The position numbers were made by a program, and so were the translations under genes. Source: Minisyncoccota bacterium (GTDB lineage: Bacteria; Patescibacteriota; Minisyncoccia; Phycocordibacterales; GCA-2747955). From it: a DNA stretch of 5,173 nt. The stretch lies in contig CALLVB010000063.1 of assembly GCA_938010795.1 (NCBI GenBank), forward strand, positions 1 through 5,173, read 5' to 3'. Numbering within the stretch: position 1 is the first letter of the stretch; the number at the start of each line of letters is the position of its first letter. The notes below the pieces were generated by a model that was not told the origin of the DNA, did not search any database, and was given only the letters and a program-made list of their open reading frames with translations. Positions 1-4,475 of this stretch are shown here, piece after piece.

Positions 1-21
1 GAGACGTGGATGCTCGTAAGT

Positions 22-63
22 CGATAAGTTTTATTCCATCGACCCTTTCATCGCTACACCTCT
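22..63 (+). repeat. Diverged direct repeat, copy A
   Basis: The stretch starting CGATAAGTTTTATTCC and ending ACACCTCT matches 336-372 in the same orientation. There are a few substitutions and a gap of about 5 bases. This may be a remnant of a dispersed repeat or of a repeat flanking the intervening ~270 bp. Confidence 0.55.
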
Positions 64-335
64 ACCTTGGGATATTGCTACGCCATGGCCGGCTCTTTTT
101 AAATGATGTCGCTATGGTATACTCTTGGGAGTGCGAGTACAATTTTTTCTTTCTTTATTGTGTAATAATTTTGAATGCTCTGACGCCCAATAAAACTCAC
201 TACGGTAGCTACCTGCTGCTTTTCATATTTTTGCATTATTTACCGGTATATCAAGCATTGCAAACAAAGAAATTCCTTCACAACCCTGCACGGAGTAAGA
301 ATAATGGAAGGAAATGGTAAAGTGCCGATAGTGAC

Positions 336-372
336 CGATAATTGTTATTCCACCGACCCTTTTAACACCTCT
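336..372 (+). repeat. Diverged direct repeat, copy B
   Basis: Second copy of the motif at 22-63: CGATAATTGTTATTCC, then CGACCCTTTT, then ACACCTCT. Just before it, GTG-CCGATA and GTGACCGATA form a small imperfect tandem (322-340), so the edge of this copy is itself repetitive. Confidence 0.5.
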
Positions 373-539
373 TTCAACCAGCTTTTGAAAGTTTAGGAAA
401 ATATCAAACGCTTTCCGACTCTGTCAGCTAGAAAGTAGCGTGTCTTTTTTAACTTCTACCATCGTCGTCAGTCCGGCAGCTGACGCATTTTTAGGTCCCC
501 CCCTCCCTCTGTTGATGAGAGAAAAGGCTCACATAAAGT

Positions 540-846
540 TTAAATGGAGTTAAAGGAGACAAGTCCGGCATCTTGCACGACGATTGGTCGGTGCTCTTTT
601 TGGATAGTTTCAAGCCTACTTTGATACAACATGTATACATGATACATGAATGCAGCGTCTGATGGATAGGTGTGGAAAGTGTCCTGCGGATTCAATTCGA
701 CGTTCCCGAATAGATGTTCATATTCGCTGGTTGGTTCGTGATTGAAGTGGATGGTGTCACCGTTCTGAAAATGATCCTCCAGTTTCTTGATCAGAGATGA
801 TCGATCGCCCGCTGCTTGGTAAACCTTCGATCGAGAAGAGTTTCAT
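540..846 (-). pseudogene. Frameshifted, truncated deoxynucleoside-kinase-like gene
   Basis: Seen: the minus strand from ATG at 846 reads MKLFSIEGLPSSGRS, a Walker-A-like loop preceded by a hydrophobic strand. A different minus frame then reads SLIKKLEDHFQNGDTIHFNH, followed directly by EP (737-732), then AAFMYHVYMLYQSRLE and IVVQDAGLVSFNSI, ending at TAA 540-542. At the frame change the plus strand has GATCGATC (799-806). Removing one GATC joins both halves into a single 100-residue frame reading GRSSLIKK. Family knowledge: deoxynucleoside kinases (dCK, dGK, TK2, insect dNK) have IEG-P-loop-GKS, about 20 residues to an EP motif, then an (W)AFTFQxYxxLSRL-like helix and an ER(S) motif. Order and spacing fit. 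Oddities: P-loop Lys is Arg, ER is replaced by QDA, and the C-terminal half with the LID region is missing (family about 200-260 residues). Inference: a dead gene, either a host paralogue or an endogenised viral kinase. A second family of P-loop kinases is possible. Confidence 0.5.
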
Positions 847-866
847 CTGAAGATAAAAAGAAAAAG
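847..866 (-). promoter_or_regulatory. 3' splice-acceptor-like pyrimidine tract abutting ATG
   Basis: On the minus strand CTTTTTCTTTTTATCTTCAG lies immediately before the ATG at 846. It is a good pyrimidine tract plus CAG. It could be a cis-splice acceptor, a trans-splicing acceptor, or a chance pyrimidine-rich leader. If it is used, the kinase-like coding exon starts exactly at its ATG. Confidence 0.4.
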
Positions 867-921
867 TTTCTTTGGAAAATGTTCTTCTTTTGCGCAAGGG
901 TTTTGCTTCCCTGAAATGCTG

Positions 922-936
922 AAATATATTTTTAAT
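922..936 (-). promoter_or_regulatory. TATA-like AT-rich element upstream of kinase-like ATG
   Basis: The minus strand reads TTAAAAATATATTTC about 76-90 bases upstream of the ATG at 846. It fits a TATA-type core promoter for a short-leader transcript, but AT-rich background makes chance matches easy. Confidence 0.2.
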
Positions 937-1029
937 CGAGAGATCGTTCCGGCGGTCAAAAATGCGTTTATTAAGAGTCAGTCCCGAGTAAAACATGTAA
1001 TCAGATACACTGTAGCAAATTTCTTTCAG

Positions 1030-1087
1030 TTTTGAAGCAAATCCATTGAATGAAGTACTTTTTGAAGCAAATCCATTGAATGAAGTA
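1030..1087. repeat. 30 bp tandem duplication (two copies)
   Basis: Bases 1030-1057 are repeated without mismatch at 1060-1087 (28 identical bases, period 30; core TTTTGAAGCAAATCCATTGA). The next base differs. The unit is a multiple of three, so a minus-strand frame carries TSFNGFASK twice, but that frame has no recognisable domain and runs into the kinase-like ATG, so it is probably non-coding leader DNA. Confidence 0.9.
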
Positions 1088-1138
1088 GTGTACATTTGAT
1101 TTGTGAAAAAAACTTAAACGAGATCGTTCCGATGAGGT

Positions 1139-1402
1139 TCATCGTGAATTAGTAAACTTCACCGGCACAATTCCGTAAAAGACTTTTTTCTTGCACTGAT
1201 GTACAAAAAGTAGCCTGCTGAATGCTAAAAGAGTGACGATCTGGAAAAAAACTCCTATGAGCTGATTTTGACGACTCATCGTACATCTCATGTCTCCCCT
1301 TCGCATAATGTTTGCATCATATTTGTTACCCATGTGTGACTTTGTATCACTTGGATATCTATGGCTGATTGAGAACACTTTTTCGGACAAAAGAGCGGGC
1401 AT
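1139..1402 (-). CDS. Hypothetical small single-pass membrane protein
   Basis: From the first ATG (1402) the minus frame encodes 87 residues ending in TGA. The visible feature is one hydrophobic segment, LIGVFFQIVTLLAFSRLLFV (about residues 47-66), followed by a basic HQCKKK patch and a short tail of about 15 residues. This is a layout of a single membrane-spanning segment near the C-terminus. The frame is open further upstream to about 1558 but offers only GTG there. A TTTGCTTTTTACAG acceptor-like tract ends 7 bases before the ATG. No family is recognised and nothing in the context supports it beyond openness, so it may be a chance ORF. Confidence 0.2.
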   Translation of the reverse strand: MPALLSEKVFSISHRYPSDTKSHMGNKYDANIMRRGDMRCTMSRQNQLIGVFFQIVTLLAFSRLLFVHQCKKKVFYGIVPVKFTNSR

Positions 1403-1549
1403 TAGAAGTCTGTAAAAAGCAAATGCTCGCACTTTTGTACAAATATATGTTCTTGAAAAGTACCGTAATATTTTTCCCGTTCGAAAGAAACAAGGTTTTC
1501 TCAAATTTGAAAGGTCGAAAAAGCTCACACTATTGTTGCCCTTAAAGAC

Positions 1550-1732
1550 ATGAAACTATTTGGTGACATATTTTTTGACGAACGGTGTGTATATTATAAG
1601 TTGAAGAGAAGCTCGTGTCGACAGGTCTCCGATTTTCTAGCAAAAAAAAATGGCATTGTCCATATTGAAGAGACAAAATGCGACTTCTTTTACTTGAATT
1701 TCAAAGCGGAGGTGTTGATTCATTTGAACTGA
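1550..1732 (+). CDS. Hypothetical 60-residue ORF
   Basis: An ATG-started plus-strand frame encodes 60 residues (MKLFGDIFFDERCVYYKLKR...), rich in Lys, Phe and Cys, with no signal peptide, membrane segment or known motif. An A-run (1640-1649) inside it encodes AKKN. The stop is followed at once by an inverted repeat (1732-1766). A minus-strand frame opposite it is also open over about 50 codons, so coding strand is not settled by openness. Treat as unproven. Confidence 0.2.
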   Translation: MKLFGDIFFDERCVYYKLKRSSCRQVSDFLAKKNGIVHIEETKCDFFYLNFKAEVLIHLN

Positions 1733-1766
1733 ACGAAGTGTCCCTCCCTCTTTTCGCAACTTCGTT
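1732..1766. repeat. 8 bp inverted repeat with 19 bp spacer
   Basis: AACGAAGT (1732-1739) pairs with ACTTCGTT (1759-1766). It could form a hairpin in RNA just after the stop of the small plus-strand ORF. No function can be assigned. Confidence 0.5.
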
Positions 1767-2104
1767 GAAATCTTCAGCAATGTTCAAACCTGTCATCTGC
1801 GCTGTAAAACAGCTTGCATCAGTTGTGTGACTTTGGTTCCCTCAGACAATTGAAGTTGGCGGAATTAAAATATCGAGCGAAAGAAACTGCATCCATCCAC
1901 TCCCTTGAAAGCACTTCTCTTTCTTTTCTATGAATGCCTTGTACCGGTAATATATAGCGCACTGAAAAATGTACTCAAGTTCAGACAATGTAGACACTGC
2001 CACTGACATTTACTTCTGTACGGCGCTCTTAGCTCCCACATTGCTGTGGACACTCCGCCCCTATTCCCATGTCGTTGGTTTCTATCTTTCTTACCAATAT
2101 ATCA
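1767..2104. other. Spacer without recognisable feature
   Basis: No frame longer than a few dozen codons shows protein-like composition here, and I see no repeat or RNA signal. Short ATG frames exist on both strands (for example a 16-codon plus-strand frame from about 1780) but carry nothing recognisable. Confidence 0.5.
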
Positions 2105-2110
2105 CCTCCA

Positions 2111-2134
2111 TTTCGCCGCCCCCTTGCGGCGAAA
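2111..2134. repeat. Perfect 9 bp hairpin
   Basis: TTTCGCCGC (2111-2119) is exactly complementary to GCGGCGAAA (2126-2134), with a 6-base loop CCCCTT. It is the strongest single stem in the island. Confidence 0.75.
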
Positions 2135-2182
2135 CATCCGTAATGTTCTGGTGAATTACCAGACTGCATCTGGTGGCCTAAC

Positions 2183-2254
2183 GGCCATATGGCGCTATCG
2201 GGAGCGCGTCTGGCGTGCAAACATCGCCTTCTGGGTTCGAATCCTGAAAAAGCC
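2183..2254 (+). mobile_element. Decayed tRNA-like element, probable SINE head or tRNA pseudogene
   Basis: GGTTCGAATCC at 2234-2244 is a perfect pol III B box. TGGCGCTATCGGG at 2190 lies 44 bases before it, the same spacing as tRNA position 8 to position 52. The D stem is perfect: GCGC (2192-2195) pairs with GCGC (2204-2207), with GG in the loop at 2200-2201. The T loop TTCGAAT (2236-2242) is intact, but the T stem CTGGG/CCTGA is weak. The anticodon stem (2209-2213 with 2221-2225) pairs at only 2 of 5 positions, and the acceptor stem pairs mainly at its first 3 positions. So it is not a working tRNA. An alternative A box, TGGCCTAACGG (2174-2184), is also perfect but sits 60 bases from the B box. 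Both boxes kept while the cloverleaf decays is the pattern of tRNA-derived SINEs. No downstream tail has been defined. Confidence 0.5.
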
Positions 2255-2330
2255 CCCATACGCTACAATGCGATGGCAGAGGCAATGGTCGTCAAATACG
2301 CCATGTTTAAAAAAGCAAATACCATGCTTT

Positions 2331-2352
2331 CTTCGGGAGTGGTGCCCCGAAG
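2331..2352. repeat. Perfect 7 bp hairpin
   Basis: CTTCGGG (2331-2337) pairs with CCCGAAG (2346-2352) around an 8-base loop. It is followed by a T-rich run (2370-2387) on the plus strand, which would resemble a pol III stop signal (four or more T) for a transcript started at the upstream A/B boxes. Confidence 0.55.
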
Positions 2353-2369
2353 TTTTGGTGCACATTTGA

Positions 2370-2387
2370 CTCTTTTTTTCTTTTTTT
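2370..2387 (+). terminator. T-run that could end a pol III transcript
   Basis: CTTTTTTTCTTTTTTTAC contains two runs of seven T, about 120 bases downstream of the B box. Pol III stops at runs of four or more T, so a tRNA-like transcript starting near 2183 would be expected to end here. This rests only on the A/B boxes being active. Confidence 0.3.
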
Positions 2388-2648
2388 ACAATTCTTGTTC
2401 TAGCGAAGCGGGCGGATCAAGTTCCATGAGGCAAATTAACTTCCTGGGACTCTCGGCATCGACGCGGTGGGGCCTGTCCAACAGGAAAGCCGCTTTAGCT
2501 TGTGCCGTTTGGTTTCGTGACACAGAGCTCTGCGCCCATAGGCGCATCACCATAAACGTCGGTGACATGAATCTGGCCCGCCGCAATCGTTATGAATCCG
2601 ACAGCTAGGTCTCCGGAAGAACAACAGTAAAAATGGTATCCCTGGAAA

Positions 2649-2692
2649 CCACCAAATACTCCAAGAGAACTTGGTCTCAAAAAGCTTGGTGG
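2649..2692. repeat. Nested inverted repeats
   Basis: CCACCAA (2649-2655) is complementary to TTGGTGG (2686-2692). Between them CCAAG (2661-2665) pairs with CTTGG (2670-2674) around a 4-base loop. The result would be a hairpin inside a larger stem, lying just upstream of the plus-strand AATAAA signals. Confidence 0.5.
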
Positions 2693-2709
2693 TGGCAATA
2701 TGTAGATGT

Positions 2710-2729
2710 AATAAATACACGAAAATAAA
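2710..2729 (+). promoter_or_regulatory. Two plus-strand poly(A) signals
   Basis: AATAAA occurs at 2710-2715 and again at 2724-2729. They could serve a plus-strand transcript from the GC-rich island, although no coding gene there is established. Confidence 0.35.
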
Positions 2730-2758
2730 GAATAAGAAGAGCCGAGGAAAATAAGCAA

Positions 2759-2764
2759 TTTATT
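2759..2764 (-). terminator. Poly(A) signal of the ankyrin/SOCS gene
   Basis: The minus strand reads AATAAA here, 55 bases past the stop codon of the ankyrin/SOCS gene. This is a normal place for the cleavage/polyadenylation signal of a short 3' UTR. Confidence 0.6.
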
Positions 2765-2819
2765 GTTACTTTTCGCAAGCGTGCCGAGTAAAGGAATATG
2801 TCTGCAATAGAGAAGTTTC

Positions 2820-3653
2820 TCAAATCGTTTCGAACTTGCGTTTGACAGCTACAGCCTTCTCCGTTTGGTCCAAACCGAGCTCCTCGTTGTACAGGAGATA
2901 CTTTGCTAACGTGGTCGGAAGACCCATTTTCGGTATTCTTCGAAAAAGGTCAGTGTGTCTATCCACTTTCAGCATGCACTGCCGGATAGTAGCACGGCAC
3001 AATTCTTTCAGTTTTTTCGGGTCCAAAATGTTGTTGTTCTCTTCTTCCTGGTCGCACGCAATAGAAAACATCTTCATATCTTCTCCAGCAGCACGAAGCA
3101 CAGCATAAAACTTTGTTGGCAGGAGTGTCTGGTGGTGTCCACAGAGGAAGGTCCTACTTCCGTTGATTTTCGACCCTTTTTGAAGAAGAAGTCTCAATGC
3201 AGCTTCTTGGTCTTGCGAGAAAGGGGGCTCATCGCCTACATGTGTGGATGACTCGAAGGTGTGTACCCATGTTCCGTCCATTTTTTTCCCTATATCCCAG
3301 CAGTGGTGCAACCGAAAGTAACCCAGGGCATTTAGGCCGGCACAACTCAAGGCGTTCACATGTGCCCCGGTTTGGATCAGCTCCTTCATGCAGTTGAAAT
3401 GGCCACCATGAGCTGCATGCATAAGTGCATCTTTCCCGTAAATGTCTATTTGGTGCACATTAACTCCTGACTGCAAAAAGACTTTGACACATAACTCCTT
3501 ATTGCGCTGAACAGCCTTCATTAGAGGCGTTTCGTGGCCTCTGGTAGGGTCCACAGCGTTGATGTCAGCGCCCTTCGCGATCATTATATTCACGCAATGG
3601 TGTGAGTACTCGTCTGACATAAGCAGGGCGAGCTTGAAGTCTCTATAGCTCAT
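2820..3653 (-). CDS. Ankyrin-repeat and SOCS-box protein (ASB-like)
   Basis: Seen: 277 residues from ATG to TGA without interruption. Ankyrin repeats: a partial one at about 6-38 (KGADINAVD), clear ones at 41-70 (TPLMKAV...GVNVHQ) and 72-104 (GKDALMHAAHGGH...GAHVNA), a degenerate one from 106, and a last one at about 147-165 (ALRLLLQKGSKIN). A Glu/Asn-rich linker (201-209) leads to a SOCS box at about 213-256. In it L215-x3-C219-x3-I223 fits the elongin-C BC box, and GLPTTLAKYLL fits the cullin-5 box. Known: ASB proteins bind targets through ankyrin repeats and recruit elongin B/C with CUL5-RBX2 for ubiquitination, in cytoplasm or nucleus. Inferred: the same role here; the substrate is unknown. 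It lacks introns, and the C-terminus (KRKFETI) is basic. Its start is fixed by the ATG at 3653 and by duplication of exactly this 5' end at 4438-4478. An AATAAA lies 55 bases past the stop. Confidence 0.9.
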   Translation of the reverse strand: MSYRDFKLALLMSDEYSHHCVNIMIAKGADINAVDPTRGHETPLMKAVQRNKELCVKVFLQSGVNVHQIDIYGKDALMHAAHGGHFNCMKELIQTGAHVNALSCAGLNALGYFRLHHCWDIGKKMDGTWVHTFESSTHVGDEPPFSQDQEAALRLLLQKGSKINGSRTFLCGHHQTLLPTKFYAVLRAAGEDMKMFSIACDQEEENNNILDPKKLKELCRATIRQCMLKVDRHTDLFRRIPKMGLPTTLAKYLLYNEELGLDQTEKAVAVKRKFETI

Positions 3654-3768
3654 GTTTACTGTTGAGTGTAAATTTCGTACAGCGGATTTTAAATTACGAG
3701 AAGCTCATGCGCGGTCTCATTACACATGTGTCATGCCGCCAGGAAGAGTTACTCACCGCCAGTTTTTA
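3654..3768 (-). promoter_or_regulatory. Upstream region of the ASB-like gene, duplicated element
   Basis: This is the leader and proximal promoter position for the minus-strand gene. No clear TATA box. The block from CATGCGCGGTCTC through ACACATGTGT (3706-3730 region) is the best conserved upstream stretch between the two copies, and ACACATGTGT is a 10-base palindrome (an E-box CACATGTG core). The minus strand reads CTCAACAG 5 bases before the ATG, an acceptor-like sequence. Regulatory role is inferred only from position and conservation. Confidence 0.35.
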
Positions 3769-3769
3769 C

Positions 3770-3830
3770 AAAAAAAAAAAAAAAATAAATAATAATAATA
3801 ATAAAATAAATACATAGGTAAAAAAAAAAA
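3770..3830. repeat. A-run, (AAT)n and A-run simple repeat
   Basis: Sixteen A (3770-3785), then AATAAATAATAATAATAATA-type repeats, then eleven A (3820-3830). It interrupts the duplicated upstream segment and is missing at the matching place in copy 2 (about 4574). Confidence 0.95.
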
Positions 3831-3929
3831 TGAAAAGAAGAAATGGAAGTCCACGAAATAACGAATGCCCTTTTTATAACATGGATTGAAGAATGAACAA
3901 ATGAAGTAAAATAATTTAGATCTATATTG

Positions 3930-4125
3930 GATCAAAAAGTAAATAAATATGCAACTCTCTCTAAATTCCAAAAAGCGTGAAGTAAATGTACAAACAATCG
4001 TGTTTTCATTCCTTTTGTCCATGTGTGCCCTTATTTTACGGCAGACCACACGTAAGCTGTCTCAATTCACTACGGTACTGTAGAATTGCTCGTATTGGGC
4101 AGAGCTAGGGTGTATCGCCATCTGT
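3930..4125. other. Spacer without recognisable feature
   Basis: I see no gene, RNA or clear repeat. A minus-strand frame over 3753-4049 is open but is mostly translated low-complexity A/T sequence (Tyr and Phe runs) and is not a gene. Confidence 0.5.
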
Positions 4126-4220
4126 GGGCGGAGCACACAGTTACAATTCCGCATTTATCGGCGAAGGAGGAGGCGGGGTTTTAACCGGGCGGGGCGGAGA
4201 TACTGGAGAAGTTTAATATA
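4126..4220 (+). promoter_or_regulatory. GC-box cluster, candidate core promoter
   Basis: GGGCGG at 4126-4131, GGCGGGG at 4172-4178 and the double box GGGCGGGGCGG at 4187-4197 are Sp1-type sites. TTTAATATA at 4212-4220 follows as a weak TATA-like element. These sites stand out in AT-rich DNA. A plus-strand transcript starting at about 4240-4260 would run into the candidate intron at 4277. GC boxes act in either direction, so the minus-strand neighbour could also use them. Confidence 0.4.
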
Positions 4221-4276
4221 GCCAAAACCCTCTTGATCCCTTTCGCATTTTTTCTCACAAAAACCTTTGGTGCAAG

Positions 4277-4331
4277 GTAAAAGTAATCAGCCAAAAAAGT
4301 ACACCTTTTTTTTATTTTGCCAATGTTTCAG
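4277..4331 (+). other. Candidate 55-nt intron
   Basis: The donor CAAG/GTAAAAGT (GT at 4277-4278) and the acceptor, a CTTTTTTTTTATTTTGCC tract then AATGTTTCAG (AG 4330-4331), are both good matches to metazoan consensus. Joining the exons gives an open frame from 4185 through the junction to 4470, which reads FNIAKTLLIPFAFFLTKTFG and then RSRCDCGG after the junction. It has no upstream ATG, so the spliced exons may be 5' UTR. Short introns of this size occur in several compact invertebrate genomes. Confidence 0.35.
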
Positions 4332-4427
4332 CCGAAGCAGATGTGACTGTGGAGGTCACCTGCCAGTCCGTGTTCTAATATGCATGAGCCATAGACTTGC
4401 CTTTTACGCGAGATCTTCACAACTCTC

Positions 4428-4475
4428 TCACACGCCAGACATAAGCAGGGCGAGCTTGAAGTCTCTATAGCTCAT
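4428..4475 (-). pseudogene. Truncated copy of the ASB-like gene start
   Basis: From ATG at 4475 the minus strand reads MSYRDFKLALLMSGV and then TGA. The first 13 residues equal those of the intact gene at 2820-3653, then homology stops abruptly within the thirteenth codon. It lacks all ankyrin repeats and the SOCS box. The 12 shared full codons are identical at the DNA level while the flanking upstream DNA has diverged. Either it is a dead duplicate, or it is an alternative first exon; the GTGTGA after GGC is only a weak donor. Confidence 0.75.

Larger units (their letters stand above)
1..539. other. No convincing gene; repeat-bearing spacer
   Basis: I see no supportable gene here. A plus-strand frame open over 6-320 begins with GTG rather than ATG, has no recognisable domain, and overlaps one copy of a short diverged repeat whose other copy is at 336-372, so I do not call it. 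An AATAAA motif lies at 189-194 without an associated gene. The minus strand after the kinase-like stop at 540 gives no readable continuation of that protein in any frame I translated by eye. Confidence 0.6.
2105..2620. other. GC-richer, hairpin-dense island (SINE or structured RNA candidate)
   Basis: Base composition shifts visibly to GC relative to both flanks, and perfect short inverted repeats cluster: 2111-2134, 2147-2174, the GCCATATGGC palindrome at 2184-2193, 2331-2352, the CAGAGCTCTG palindrome at 2523-2532 and TGCGCC/GGCGCA at 2531-2546. A tRNA-like element sits at 2183-2254. A plus-strand ATG frame over 2189-2608 (139 codons) is open, but it starts inside the tRNA-like element, contains an FFFFF tract and matches no family I know. 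Overlapping minus frames are also open, as expected of GC-richer DNA. An inserted transposable element or a structured non-coding RNA is more likely than a gene. AATAAA follows on the plus strand at 2710. Confidence 0.4.
3616..3929 (-). repeat. Local duplication, copy 1 (5' end and upstream DNA of the ASB-like gene)
   Basis: This segment matches 4438-4660 in the same orientation. The first 41 bases (3616-3656), covering 12 codons and the ATG, are identical. The next ~80 bases of upstream DNA match at roughly 87% by hand count, mostly transitions. The far end (3832-3929) is more diverged but shares GAAGTCCACG, CGAATGC and TAATTTA...TATATTG. Copy 1 has 7 extra bases just upstream of the ATG and an A/AAT expansion (3770-3830) absent from copy 2. 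Confidence 0.85.

Noticed and set aside
6..320. Plus-strand 104-codon open frame
   Set aside because: It starts with GTG, has no domain or codon signature, and overlaps a non-coding diverged repeat.
630..641. 12-base palindrome CATGTATACATG
   Set aside because: It falls within the kinase-like coding remnant (HVYM) and is explained by codon content.
847..1095. Minus-strand frame upstream of and continuous with the kinase-like ATG (MYTTSFNGFASK...)
   Set aside because: It carries a recent tandem duplication, an AT-rich TATA-like stretch and an acceptor-like tract right before ATG 846; no family match. More likely leader DNA than an N-terminal extension.
2183..2254. Functional tRNA gene
   Set aside because: Anticodon and acceptor stems do not pair, so it cannot fold as a working tRNA.
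2029..2259. Minus-strand frame with GFEPRRRCLHARRAPDS
   Set aside because: This is the antisense translation of the tRNA-like element; GFEP is the reverse reading of the B box.
2189..2608. 139-codon plus-strand ATG frame
   Set aside because: Its start lies inside the tRNA-like element, it includes a translated T-run, and competing frames on the other strand are equally open. Described under the GC-rich island instead.
2495..2758. Minus-strand frame ending GDLAVGFITIAAG...TKPNGTS
   Set aside because: Parts look protein-like, but the only upstream start is TTG and the frame runs through the poly(A) signal region of the ankyrin gene; no family recognised.
2836..3397. Three plus-strand frames over the ankyrin/SOCS gene
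   Set aside because: They are antisense shadows of a well-supported minus-strand gene.
3753..4049. Minus-strand frame rich in Tyr and Phe
   Set aside because: It is translation of the A/AAT simple repeat and AT-rich spacer.
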